From WSXY01 sp038325105 (lineage in GTDB: Bacteria; Actinomycetota; Coriobacteriia; Anaerosomatales; Anaerosomataceae): a stretch of 25,822 bases of DNA. This document shows positions 15,008 to 23,262 of the stretch, in pieces (position 1 is the stretch's first letter; the number at the start of each line of letters is the position of its first letter). The stretch lies in contig JBBQIR010000030.1 in the NCBI GenBank assembly GCA_038325105.1, forward strand, positions 1-25,822, read 5' to 3'. Below the pieces are notes generated by a model. That model was given only the letters and a program-made list of their open reading frames with translations, was not told where the DNA came from and did no database searches. The translations under genes and the position numbers were made by a program.

Positions 15008-17236
15008 CTACACCTCGGCGTCCAGCTCCTTCTTCTTCGCTGCGGGCTTGTCCTCCGCGGCTGCGGCCACGGCCTGGTCGCGAAGCTGCTGCTTCATGGC
15101 TGCGACCATCTCGGCCTGCGCCGGATCGGCCAGTCGTTCGGCCGCCGCGGTGAAATCGCCGAGCTTGTCGGTCGCCATGAGCGACATGAGCAGCCCGAAC
15201 GCGTTCATGTTCGCACCACTGTCGCCGCTGCCGGCTTCGCCACCGCCACCGCCCATGTTCACCACGGTGCTCGGGACGATCGGCACCTTCGACGTCTCGA
15301 TTGCCGTGGCGAGCTTCGTCATGACGTCCTGCATAAGCTGCAGCTGCGGGCCACCATACGCCTTGACCTGCTCGTCGATGGCGATAGCCTTACCGATACC
15401 GACCTTCGCTTCCTTCTCGGCATCAGCCGAGGCAATGAGCTTGACGCGCAGGGCGTCGGCCTCACCGATCTTCTTCACGCGGGTGGCGTCGGCCTGAGCC
15501 ATGAGCTCGACCTTCTGGGCGTCGGCGCCGGCCATGAGCTTGACCTTCTCGGCGTCACCGGCGGCAAGCGTCTTCACGCGGTCCGCATCGGCCTTCGCGA
15601 GCGTCCGGACGCGCTCGGCGTCCTGCACGGCACGCTGCAGATCGGCGCGGGCCTGGTTCTCCTGCACTTGGATGTTGATCTGTGACTGCGTGAGCGCGGT
15701 CTGCTGCTCGGCGATCGACTGCGCCTCTTTGAGCTCGCGTTCCTTGTCGGCAGCGATGCGCTGCTTCTCGAAGGTCTCCAGCTTCTCGTAGGCGATCTGG
15801 CGATCGCGCAGCTGCATGAGGATCGTCTCAATCTTGTCGTCGCCGACCATCGAGTGCGGCGTACCGATGAGAACCTCTTCGAGCTCCAGGTTGTAGTGAG
15901 CGAACTTCTCCTGCATCTCGACCGACGAGTTCTTCTGGATGTCGGAACGCTGCTGGATGAGCTCGATGATGGTCTTGGTCTGGCCGATGTTCTTGAAGTA
16001 CGCCGAGACCATCGGGTCGAGGGTCTGGTTGACGAGCATCTTGATGTCACCGAACCGCTGGATAACGAGCGGCGCCTTCTTGTAGTCGATGTGGATAACC
16101 ACCGAGAGCGGCAGGAGCGGCTCGAACGCATCCTTGGTAATCAGGTTCACCTCGGCCAGGTTCTCGTCGTAGTGATGCTCGCCCACTTCGCCACGGACCC
16201 ACTTAAGGATGATGTTGGTGGTCGGAACCATGACGATCGCGCCGGCGTATGTGTTGAACGCATACTTGCCGGGCAGGAGCGCCTCGTTCCAGACACCGCG
16301 GTTGCCGGGGGCGACGAGTTCGCCGTGACGGTACTCCTCGCCCGACGTGTCGGTACCCTTGGGGCCGATATAGCTCACGACGACGCCGGCAAAACCGACG
16401 GCGACCGTGACCTTCGGAATGACCTCGACAGTGCCGAAGAGGCGGTTGATGAAGTACGTGCCCTCGGTCAGCACCTGGTACTGGCGTCCGCGATAGCCGC
16501 CTGCAGCGAGGAACTTCTCGGGGTTCTGGAAGTTGTTGTGATAGTTGGGGTCTGCGGCCTTGTCGCCGACCGCCGGTGCGATGATGTCGCCCATCGGCAG
16601 CGAAGGACCGTCGTGGATCGTGACGATGCCGGTGCGGTCGTCGGCGCCACGGATGATAACCGGGTCGAACCCGCCGAGGCTGTGCAGGTACGTGGCCATC
16701 GACTCGATGGTCATGTCTTCTTCCTTGCTGCCCATGGGCAGGTAGAACGTGCGCGTCTCGGTGATGACGACGAACTGCGCCAGGTTGAACGCGTAGGTAC
16801 CTTCACGAAGGATGGCACGCTGCGGACCACGCTGGCCACCGTTGGCGAAGAACGCCTGAACGTCCTGGAAGTAGTTGCAGTCAACTAACCGGGCGAGTGT
16901 TTGCTCCGGCTCGAGCGGCTCTCCGTCTCGCGAGAACACGTACCCGATCTTGCCCTGCGGAATGGTAATGAGCGGCATCACGTGCACGCGATACATGAGC
17001 GGCGTGCGGAAGTGGATACCGCCTCGCAGCACGCTCGGCTGGTAACCGGCTTCGCCCTTGAGCGCGATGATGTTGTCCTTCAGCGAGCCCTTGGGTGACC
17101 ACCACTTCTCCATGATGCCCACACGGTCAGAGCGGATGACCCGCACGCCGAACAGGAACCACAGCAACCAGAATAGGATGAAGCCTCCGAAAAGAATGGC
17201 GCCGGCAGCACCAACGAGGCCAACGACAGCTTCCAC
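15008..17236 (-). CDS. Large SPFH/flotillin-like membrane protein
   Basis: A 742-residue protein with an N-terminal membrane helix (about residues 5-32). A beta-rich region carries three spaced copies of a GxYxxN motif: REGTYAFN (144-151), TEGTYFIN (257-264) and LPGKYAFN (321-328). An SPFH/band-7-like domain follows (about 340-480), then a long alanine/glutamate-rich coiled coil (480-620) and a glycine-rich linker before the tail. Flotillin-like proteins assemble into membrane scaffolds that organise lipids and protein complexes. Residues 546-611 are six perfect-length 11-residue repeats (pattern A-D-A-x-x-V-K). The start is GTG at 17236, with GGGGGA five bases upstream. It is much longer than ordinary flotillins because of the beta-rich N-terminal third. 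It lies downstream of the DUF2177-like gene on the same strand. Confidence 0.85.
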   Translation of the reverse strand: MEAVVGLVGAAGAILFGGFILFWLLWFLFGVRVIRSDRVGIMEKWWSPKGSLKDNIIALKGEAGYQPSVLRGGIHFRTPLMYRVHVMPLITIPQGKIGYVFSRDGEPLEPEQTLARLVDCNYFQDVQAFFANGGQRGPQRAILREGTYAFNLAQFVVITETRTFYLPMGSKEEDMTIESMATYLHSLGGFDPVIIRGADDRTGIVTIHDGPSLPMGDIIAPAVGDKAADPNYHNNFQNPEKFLAAGGYRGRQYQVLTEGTYFINRLFGTVEVIPKVTVAVGFAGVVVSYIGPKGTDTSGEEYRHGELVAPGNRGVWNEALLPGKYAFNTYAGAIVMVPTTNIILKWVRGEVGEHHYDENLAEVNLITKDAFEPLLPLSVVIHIDYKKAPLVIQRFGDIKMLVNQTLDPMVSAYFKNIGQTKTIIELIQQRSDIQKNSSVEMQEKFAHYNLELEEVLIGTPHSMVGDDKIETILMQLRDRQIAYEKLETFEKQRIAADKERELKEAQSIAEQQTALTQSQINIQVQENQARADLQRAVQDAERVRTLAKADADRVKTLAAGDAEKVKLMAGADAQKVELMAQADATRVKKIGEADALRVKLIASADAEKEAKVGIGKAIAIDEQVKAYGGPQLQLMQDVMTKLATAIETSKVPIVPSTVVNMGGGGGEAGSGDSGANMNAFGLLMSLMATDKLGDFTAAAERLADPAQAEMVAAMKQQLRDQAVAAAAEDKPAAKKKELDAEV
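15404..15601 (-). repeat. Six tandem 33-bp coding repeats in the SPFH gene
   Basis: Inside the SPFH gene, residues 546-611 consist of six 11-residue units beginning LAKADADRVKT, LAAGDAEKVKL, MAGADAQKVEL, MAQADATRVKK, IGEADALRVKL and IASADAEKEAK, with a degenerate seventh just before (535-545). The 11-residue (hendecad) period predicts a straight, weakly right-handed coiled coil. The copies have diverged, so this is old structure and not a recent slippage product. Confidence 0.85.
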
Positions 17237-17370
17237 TATTTCCCCCGATCATGTTCGCGACTGAGACTGCTCAGTCACGAGTCTACACGGAATGAACGAC
17301 ATTCGGTCGTGCGGAACCAGCGCCGGGACGCGAGGCGCGGATACCGCTCAGCAAGAAGGTCCGGCCGGCC

Positions 17371-17778
17371 TCACCCCAGCCAGCGCGCGACGAAGTACCC
17401 GGCAGTCGAAACGACTGCGGTAAGTGTGGTACCCCAGATGAGATCGACGACCGCGACGATCGGCGGCCACCCCACGAGCGTCGAAAGGTTCGTGATGTCG
17501 TACGTCCCGTACGCGACAAGCCCGAGCAGTGCTCCGCCGAGAATCGCCTGCATGAGCGACCCCTTCTCGGCAGCAGGCAGCACGACAAGCACGAGTGCGC
17601 CAACGACGTACACGAGATAGAAGAGCAACGCGACACCAAGGTTGGGCGTCTCGCGCATCATGCTTCCGAGTTGCTTGCGGTAGAAGCTGTCGCCCATCGT
17701 GGATAGCCAGACGAAATCCATGCCGAGGAACACGACGAGAGTGATCGCGTACAGGCCGAGCAGTTTGAGTGGTGACAT
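17371..17778 (-). CDS. DUF2177-like membrane protein
   Basis: A 135-residue protein with four hydrophobic helices (about residues 6-24, 46-66, 78-95 and 106-130). Segments typical of the DUF2177 family are LGMDFVWLSTMGDSFYRKQLG near the N-terminus, and YGTYDITNLSTLVGWP with a late DLIWGTTLT. Function of the family is unknown. GGAGGG precedes the ATG at 17778. It is first in order on the minus strand, 134 bp upstream of the SPFH gene, and may or may not share its transcript. Confidence 0.88.
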   Translation of the reverse strand: MSPLKLLGLYAITLVVFLGMDFVWLSTMGDSFYRKQLGSMMRETPNLGVALLFYLVYVVGALVLVVLPAAEKGSLMQAILGGALLGLVAYGTYDITNLSTLVGWPPIVAVVDLIWGTTLTAVVSTAGYFVARWLG

Positions 17779-17959
17779 GCGTGAACCCTCCGTAGGTCGC
17801 TACTTATCTGAGTTCATACCCCTGGAAGCACGTTCAATCCACCAGTAATTAGTGTGCGTCCTGCAGAGCGCATGCCGGTCGTCGAGCGACGCTTCACATG
17901 ACGGGCTCTTGTGCCGATAGCTTGGGTAGTACCACTAGTACTATCTAGGGAGCGCGCCC

Positions 17960-18535
17960 ATGAAACGATCGCTGTATTTCATCCTCGCAGTTGTTCTCAT
18001 CACTGCGCTAATGTCGCCGACGCTTGCGTTCGCGGGCAAGGGCAACGCCGGGGGCACGGACAAGGCAGCCAAAGCGACGTCTGCCTCTGATGCATCAGAG
18101 AAGGCCGTGAAGCAGGATAAGACTGAGGCAAAAGCGGCCAAGTCCGATGCGAAAGCCGAGCGTAAGGGCGACAAGGCACCTCAGCAGCGGGGCGAAGGCG
18201 CGGAGTCCGAAGACGCCACACCGCACGCATCCGTCGAGGCGACACGAGTAGCCCCCGGAAAGCTCAATGCGTTCGCGCGTATCACCGCGAATCTCGAGAA
18301 GTCGGTGGCCAAGATCGCCGACGGCACCAAGACGCAGCTACCGCCGGGACTGGTACGTGTGTGGCTGAAGTTCGCGGGTTGGCTCGGCATCGACCCGTCG
18401 ACCATGCCGGGTACCCCGAGCTCGCCGCCTACCGAGGAGCCCACGAGCACCGTCGAGCCAACCGCTACGGTTGAGCCAACCGGTACCGTCGAGCCCACGC
18501 CGACAGTCGAACCTGTGGTGGTTCCCTCCTGGTAG
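17960..18535 (+). CDS. Secreted Lys/Ala-rich protein with TVEP repeats
   Basis: A 191-residue exported protein. A signal peptide (MKRSLYFILAVVLITALMSP, then TLAFA) has a likely cleavage site after AFA near residue 25. A lysine/alanine/aspartate-rich low-complexity region follows (about 26-75), then a short ordered-looking core (about 95-140, with LNAFARITANLEKSVAKIA) and a C-terminal threonine/proline/glutamate tail built on TVEPT repeats with a 6-residue period. No sortase motif or membrane anchor is visible. GGGAG precedes the ATG. Two TAGTAC copies at 17927-17932 and 17936-17941, nine bases apart, overlap a TACTAT (17939-17944) that may be its -10 element. Role unknown; cell-wall association is only a guess from composition. 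Confidence 0.78.
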   Translation: MKRSLYFILAVVLITALMSPTLAFAGKGNAGGTDKAAKATSASDASEKAVKQDKTEAKAAKSDAKAERKGDKAPQQRGEGAESEDATPHASVEATRVAPGKLNAFARITANLEKSVAKIADGTKTQLPPGLVRVWLKFAGWLGIDPSTMPGTPSSPPTEEPTSTVEPTATVEPTGTVEPTPTVEPVVVPSW

Positions 18536-18537
18536 CA

Positions 18538-18556
18538 AGACCGCATTATTCGGTCT
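18538..18556. terminator. Short convergent hairpin
   Basis: AGACCG at 18538-18543 pairs with CGGTCT at 18551-18556 around a 7-base loop that contains the stop codon of the minus-strand radical SAM gene. It sits three bases after the stop of the secreted-protein gene. It has only six pairs and no T-run, so terminator activity is doubtful. Confidence 0.3.
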
Positions 18557-19832
18557 GTGACAGCCCGAGTCCGTTCGCGATGCCCTCGGCGAGCGCTTCG
18601 ATCCGCTCCGCCGAGAAGTTCTTCGTCTCCATGACCATGTGCTTGCAGTCGTAAAGGCTCCAGTCACGGGTGAGTATCTTGAGACCGAGCTCCTCGGCGC
18701 GCTCAAAGAACATCGTTCCGGGGAATGGGGTCGTATACGAAATCAACAGCTTGCCGCCGGCGTCGCGGATGTCACCCATGAACGCTGCGGTCTGAGTCAG
18801 CGTCTCCTCGGTGTCATCCGGAAACGGGATCATGAACGAACAGGAGACTGCGATACCGGCGTCAACGGCGCTGCGAACGGCTTCGAGAGCGTCGTCCTTC
18901 TGGATGCCTTTGACCGAGTCGAGGATCTCCTGGGCGCCTGACTCGATGCCGAACTGGATGCCGGTGCATCCCGTTTCGGCCATCCGACGCAGCAGTGCGT
19001 CATCCACGCGATCAACCCGGGTGGCGCAGCCCCAGGTGAAGCCGCCACCGCGCGCCTCGATCGCGTCCATGAGCTCGACGAGCCACGGCCGATCAAGGGT
19101 GAGGATGTCGTCGACGAAGAACACGTGCTCCGCACCGTAGTCGCGAATGACCTCGCCGACTTCGGCGAGGACGTCGGCCACTGGTCGCATGCGCCTCCGA
19201 CCGCCCCAGATGTACGAAGCAGAGCAGAACGGGCAGCGGTACGGACAGCCGCCCCGAGAAGCAAGGACATTGTGGGCATCCTCGTAGAACTCGAGAGAAA
19301 GCAGCTGTCGTGCGGGTCGACCAATGTCGGCCGAGTCGAGCGGCTCGCGAGGTGCGTTGAGCGTGGGCACGCCGTCGACCTTGTGACCGAGACCGGCGAC
19401 GAGACCGAGTGTCGCGGAATCTGCGCCCTCCTCGAGCGCCCGAACGAGTTCCGCAGCGGTCTGCTCGCCCTCGCCAACCGCGACAAAGTCGACGTTTGGC
19501 TCAGCGAGCGCATCGAGCGGCACGATACTGGCGTGCGGTCCCCCGAAGATGACCGGGATACGCGGGTCGTGTTCTTTGACCAAGCGTGCAATCACGAGGG
19601 CATTGGGATAGGTTTCCGTGTGCGAAGAGACGCCCACCAGGTCCGGACGAACGCGATTGAGCGTGGCTGTGATTCGCGCCGGGTTCAGGCTCGTCACGTT
19701 GAGATCGACGAGGTCGACCTCGTGCCCCTGGTCGAGCAGGTACTGAGCGACGTACGCCAGTCCGAGCGGCGGTGACAGGCGTGCGTGTGGGCTCCTGATC
19801 GAGACCGGTGCCTGGAAGAGCAGTACCTTCAT
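18546..19832 (-). CDS. B12-binding-domain radical SAM protein
   Basis: A 428-residue class B-type radical SAM protein. Residues 1-135 form a cobalamin-binding-like Rossmann domain (SPPLGLAYVAQYLLDQGHEVDLVD, GGPHAS, DFVAVGEGEQTA), but the DxHxxG base-off B12 motif is not obvious. The radical SAM core follows with CPYRCPFC (C196, C200, C203), VFFVDDILTLD, GIQFGIESGAQEIL and SFMIPFPDDTEETL. Such enzymes methylate unreactive carbons or rearrange lipids and cofactors; the substrate here is unknown. GAGGAGGT lies ten bases before the ATG at 19832. It stands just downstream of the AOR operon terminator-like hairpin and is probably a separate unit. Confidence 0.88.
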   Translation of the reverse strand: MKVLLFQAPVSIRSPHARLSPPLGLAYVAQYLLDQGHEVDLVDLNVTSLNPARITATLNRVRPDLVGVSSHTETYPNALVIARLVKEHDPRIPVIFGGPHASIVPLDALAEPNVDFVAVGEGEQTAAELVRALEEGADSATLGLVAGLGHKVDGVPTLNAPREPLDSADIGRPARQLLSLEFYEDAHNVLASRGGCPYRCPFCSASYIWGGRRRMRPVADVLAEVGEVIRDYGAEHVFFVDDILTLDRPWLVELMDAIEARGGGFTWGCATRVDRVDDALLRRMAETGCTGIQFGIESGAQEILDSVKGIQKDDALEAVRSAVDAGIAVSCSFMIPFPDDTEETLTQTAAFMGDIRDAGGKLLISYTTPFPGTMFFERAEELGLKILTRDWSLYDCKHMVMETKNFSAERIEALAEGIANGLGLSQTE

Positions 19833-19867
19833 CGCACACGCACCTCCTCAGGTTGGCTCAGATAGTG

Positions 19868-19905
19868 GAAGGCGCCGACCCCGCCGATGCGGGACCGGCA
19901 CCTTC
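19868..19905 (-). terminator. 17-bp hairpin at the end of the AOR operon
   Basis: The arms 19868-19884 and 19889-19905 form a 17-bp stem with a 4-base loop. Three positions that are mismatched (A-C) in plus-strand RNA become G-U pairs in minus-strand RNA, so the structure is complete only in the transcript of the minus-strand operon, 24 bases after the stop of its last gene. There is no strong U-run after it. It probably ends, or protects, the AOR transcript, and separates it from the radical SAM gene. Confidence 0.65.
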
Positions 19906-19928
19906 ACCAGTGCAGTGGAGAAGAGCGG

Positions 19929-20336
19929 CTACTCAGCCGCTGCCTCTGTGATACCCAGGGCCTGTTTGGCCTGGTCGATTCTCGACGCAATCAGTTCCTT
20001 CAGTTCAGGCACGAGATATCCATACGCCTTGCGAGTGGAGGCGATGGTGTCCAGCGCTGCGGAAAGCTCCGCATCGCCCAGCACCTCACCTACCCACGTG
20101 GCCAGATGTATCGGATCGACGTAGTTGACCGTCGCCCACGCGCCACCGAGCGCTACTTGCTTCCCGTCGTGGAGGACGAGGAAACGCTCTGCCTGTTCCA
20201 GGCTGAAGAGTCGGACGGGCCTCGTCCCTGCCATGGGAGTCAGAATGCCGGCTTCGAGAGCCTCGGTCGCCTCCACACGGCGCAGGATCTTCTCGGCCAT
20301 CTTAGTGTCGAGGGTTGCTAGAAGGGTTTCACTCAT
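19929..20336 (-). CDS. Unknown 135-residue protein coupled to AOR gene
   Basis: A 135-residue soluble protein starting MSETLLATLDTKMAEKILRR and ending in a helix-rich tail (residues 95-135, with LKELIASRIDQAKQALGI). A central LFSLEQAERFLVLHDGKQVALGGAWATVNYVD segment looks like a small alpha/beta core. There are no cysteines, no signal peptide and no membrane helix. Its ATG overlaps the stop of the AOR-family gene by four bases (20333-20336), so it is translated with that enzyme and is probably a subunit, chaperone or cofactor-handling partner. E. coli ydh clusters have uncharacterised partners (YdhW, YdhT), but I cannot show homology. Family not recognised. Confidence 0.78.
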   Translation of the reverse strand: MSETLLATLDTKMAEKILRRVEATEALEAGILTPMAGTRPVRLFSLEQAERFLVLHDGKQVALGGAWATVNYVDPIHLATWVGEVLGDAELSAALDTIASTRKAYGYLVPELKELIASRIDQAKQALGITEAAAE

Positions 20337-22438
20337 GCTGACGCACCCAGCTTCCCGGCCTTCTCGAGCTCGTCGGCCACATTCGCCAAGTCAAGCTCCT
20401 CAAGCGTGGCACGGGTCGGCCAACCGGACTTGATATCCCAGCCTTCAAGCTTGAAGAACAGGGACTTCCAGTCCTCGACCTTCTGGCGATCGAGTATGCG
20501 GCCAGCCACGCTCTTGAACGACCACTCGTTGTCCTCGAACACCGGCATGGTGTAGGGAGCCTCGTAGGTCGTCGTGCCCGGCTGCGCGCCGACTTTGTAG
20601 CTGTACTCGCTGAAGACCTCGATATCGCGATGGCGACCCTGAAGAGCCCAGACCGCACGGTCGATGTTCCAGATCCTGCGTCCGACCTCCATGCCCTCTT
20701 CAAAGGTCATGTCATCGCCGGTGACGGCGTTCATGAACTTGTTCTCGCCGATGCTCGTCATGCCTTCCATGTCGGGACCGTAAGGGTTCACGAAGTCCGC
20801 CCATGCCCAGTCACAGAAGAGCATCGACTGCTTAAAGAAGCGCGTGTAGTGGCGATGCCATGCGACCGTCTTGGCCATAGCTTCCGAGTAGATGCCCTCG
20901 TCGCTGTAGTTGATCATCATCGGGTCGTTGTACGGCGCCGTCTTGCCGGCGAAGATCTCGGACAGACGCTTCGCGCTGACCGGCGGCTCAAGACCGAACA
21001 GGCCGTTGATGGTCGGTGTCCAGTAGACGCTCCAGTTGAAGTCGTGCTCGTTGATATCGCGCTCGCCCATCAGCGAACCGTATCCCCACTCGACCTCGGT
21101 ACGTGCGTCGTAGTGGTGCGGGAGACCCCACTCCTGAAGCGGCAGAATACCGCTCGTGGTATCCATCGCAAGCCGGCCCCACTTCTCGGCCGCCTGTGCG
21201 ACGCCCTTGCAGAGCTCCTTGCCAATGTCGGTCTGGGTAACGATGCTGTTGATGAACGCCTCGGCCCATTCGCCGGAGCCGAATTTGTCGAACGGAAGGT
21301 TCGAGTCGATCTCCTTGCCCTTGCCCATGATGCCCTTGTTGTACAGCTGCTCGATCCACAGCGTGGCTGCTTCGACAGCGAAAGCGTTGACGCCGGCAAG
21401 CTGAATGGCATCGGCGGCGCGAGGGGACGCGTCGGTGACGTGACCGTTTGCGATGACGTCGTGATGGTCGTACCAGAAGAAGTCGACACACTGGGACTCG
21501 TTGCCCTGGCCGGTGTCTGTTCTACCTCGGCAGTTGCGGATGCAGCCGACGCAGCCCTGCGGGCGTGACTTGGTGCCCTCGGGGTTGTCTTGGATCGTCG
21601 AGAGTGGCCTGCCTGGCGTGCTGGCGAAGGCGACAAGACCGACGTATTCGGCGGGCTTGTCGTGGTGTCCCGCGAACGAGTAGTCGTTGGCCCAGAGGCG
21701 AGCCTTCATGAGCGCATCCGGATCAGCAATGCTCACGCCGCCGGTGCCGACCACACTGATGGCCTTGAGGTTCTTCGAGGCGAAGACTCCGCCGAAGCCG
21801 CCCTGCCCGGCACCGTTGCCGGCGTCATGCACGAGCGCCGCCATGGGACCATACTTCTCCGCGTTCGGACCGGACGTGAGGACGGCGGGGTGCTGCGTGG
21901 TACGCCCCGCGTCACGCGAGGTCCCCATGTTGGCCCAGCCACTGTCCTTCTTGCTCGGCTCGACGCGTGCCCAGATCTCTTCCTGGGTCTCGCGAGTGTT
22001 CAGGCCCCAGAGATCCTTGGCGTCTTGAAGCTTGACGTCACCGTTGATGATATTGAGCCAGACCTGCTTGGGCGACTTGCCCGTGAGCACGATGCCATCC
22101 CACCCGGCGAACTTCAGCTGGGTCGAGAAACGACCGCCGAAGTTGGAGCGGGTGAACCAGCCGATCGGGTAGGCCTGGATGCCGATGCCCTGAACCTCGG
22201 TGCGGCCCGCCACCGAAGGAGCGAGCGTGCCGGAGAGCGGCGACGTCATGAGCGTGACGACGTTGCCGGGATCGGTTCCCTTGATCGTCTTGTCCGTGCA
22301 CAAGTCGAAGAAGATGGCGGAGCCGATACCATGTCCACCACCCCAGGACTGGTACTTCTCTGTGGAGATCTCGTCAAATGTACCGGTGGTGAGATCCACC
22401 TTCAGGATCTTTCCGGTGTATCCCTTACTGATTGCCAT
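20333..22438 (-). CDS. Aldehyde:ferredoxin oxidoreductase family tungsten/molybdenum enzyme
   Basis: A 701-residue AOR-family catalytic subunit. N-terminal family segments are KILKVDLTTG and GGGHGIGSAIFFDLC. The [4Fe-4S] ligands C296, C299 and C303 appear as GCVGCIRNC, and C542 (SMLFCDW) is the distant fourth; the first three have the spacing of Pyrococcus AOR (C288/C291/C295, C494). It should hold a bis-pyranopterin W or Mo cofactor and oxidise an aldehyde or reduce an acid; the true substrate is unknown. There is no signal peptide. Two adjacent ATG codons exist (22441 and 22438); the second is better spaced (six bases) from GGAGG at 22445-22449. It is the third gene after cytochrome b and ferredoxin and is coupled to the 135-residue gene downstream. 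Confidence 0.92.
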   Translation of the reverse strand: MAISKGYTGKILKVDLTTGTFDEISTEKYQSWGGGHGIGSAIFFDLCTDKTIKGTDPGNVVTLMTSPLSGTLAPSVAGRTEVQGIGIQAYPIGWFTRSNFGGRFSTQLKFAGWDGIVLTGKSPKQVWLNIINGDVKLQDAKDLWGLNTRETQEEIWARVEPSKKDSGWANMGTSRDAGRTTQHPAVLTSGPNAEKYGPMAALVHDAGNGAGQGGFGGVFASKNLKAISVVGTGGVSIADPDALMKARLWANDYSFAGHHDKPAEYVGLVAFASTPGRPLSTIQDNPEGTKSRPQGCVGCIRNCRGRTDTGQGNESQCVDFFWYDHHDVIANGHVTDASPRAADAIQLAGVNAFAVEAATLWIEQLYNKGIMGKGKEIDSNLPFDKFGSGEWAEAFINSIVTQTDIGKELCKGVAQAAEKWGRLAMDTTSGILPLQEWGLPHHYDARTEVEWGYGSLMGERDINEHDFNWSVYWTPTINGLFGLEPPVSAKRLSEIFAGKTAPYNDPMMINYSDEGIYSEAMAKTVAWHRHYTRFFKQSMLFCDWAWADFVNPYGPDMEGMTSIGENKFMNAVTGDDMTFEEGMEVGRRIWNIDRAVWALQGRHRDIEVFSEYSYKVGAQPGTTTYEAPYTMPVFEDNEWSFKSVAGRILDRQKVEDWKSLFFKLEGWDIKSGWPTRATLEELDLANVADELEKAGKLGASA

Positions 22439-22488
22439 CATATGCCTCCGTGAATGTTGTCATTGGGTGCTCCGCGTGCCGCCTGGGA

Positions 22489-23226
22489 CTAGCCGAGATG
22501 ACCGCCCGACTCGGGCGCTCCTTCGAAGCCCAAGCTCTTCCATACCGTGCCGACACGCAGGTCGGTCTCGTAGCCGTCCGCGCTCTGAACCGGAAGCTCC
22601 TTCGTGAACTTGATGGCCCCCATGGGGCACACCTCTTCACAGGCACGCTTGCCGTCGGGGCCGCCGACTTCATCCCAGAACTTGGCACCCTCGCACAAGT
22701 CGCACTTCTGCGCATGCTTCTCCTCGAAGTTCCAAAGAGCGCGTGACGGGGTGAACGGGCAGGCGTTGACGCAGCGTTCGCAACCGACGCACTTGGCCTC
22801 GTCGACCGTGCGTACGCCTGTCTTGGCGTCGATATGCATTGCCCCGGTGGGACACGCTTCGACACAGGACGGGTACGGGCACTGTCGGCACTGCGAGATC
22901 GTGATGTCATCGGGGAACTTGCCCCACGGATCCTGGGTGATCTGGATTCTCGACAGAGACATGTTCGTCTCACCATGGTGCGTGAGCGAGCACGCCATCA
23001 TGCAACTCGTACAGCCGGCGCACTTCTTCGTGTCGACCAGCAAGTAGCCGCCCGACGCCTGAATCGCCAGGACCTTATCGGGAAGCAGGAGCGCTCCGCC
23101 GAGAAGACCTCCGACGATCGCGCCGATACCAACTCCGCCGACGCCGGTCATGAACTGCCGGCGTGACATCGTCTTGCTATCAACTACAGGGGTGACTTCC
23201 GTTGCTGTGTTCTTAAGGTCTGCCAT
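22489..23226 (-). CDS. Tat-signal four-cluster ferredoxin subunit
   Basis: A 245-residue electron-transfer subunit of the HybA/DmsB/NrfC/YdhX type. A twin-arginine signal, SRRQFMTGVGG (R22, R23), is followed by a hydrophobic stretch (about 31-55). Sixteen cysteines form four [4Fe-4S] sites: C69/72/75/79, C113/116/121/125, C146/149/152/156 and C175/178/196/200. It would wire electrons between the AOR subunit and the membrane cytochrome. The signal places it outside the cytoplasmic membrane, or anchors it there. The ATG at 23226 is chosen because AAAAGGA lies seven bases upstream; the in-frame ATG 18 bases earlier lacks a site. It lies 36 bp after the cytochrome gene and 50 bp before the AOR start codon. 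Confidence 0.92.
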   Translation of the reverse strand: MADLKNTATEVTPVVDSKTMSRRQFMTGVGGVGIGAIVGGLLGGALLLPDKVLAIQASGGYLLVDTKKCAGCTSCMMACSLTHHGETNMSLSRIQITQDPWGKFPDDITISQCRQCPYPSCVEACPTGAMHIDAKTGVRTVDEAKCVGCERCVNACPFTPSRALWNFEEKHAQKCDLCEGAKFWDEVGGPDGKRACEEVCPMGAIKFTKELPVQSADGYETDLRVGTVWKSLGFEGAPESGGHLG

Positions 23227-23262
23227 CGTGTGTCCTTTTCTCATTTCGTCGTGGGCGTGCCA

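Noticed and set aside
15404..15601. Possible CRISPR-like or satellite array from the 33-bp period
   Set aside because: The periodicity is in the protein coding frame (11-residue coiled-coil units); the DNA copies are too diverged and have no spacers.
15854..16888. Plus-strand 344-codon frame opposite the SPFH gene
   Set aside because: Antisense shadow with no ribosome site and biased composition; the SPFH frame is well supported.
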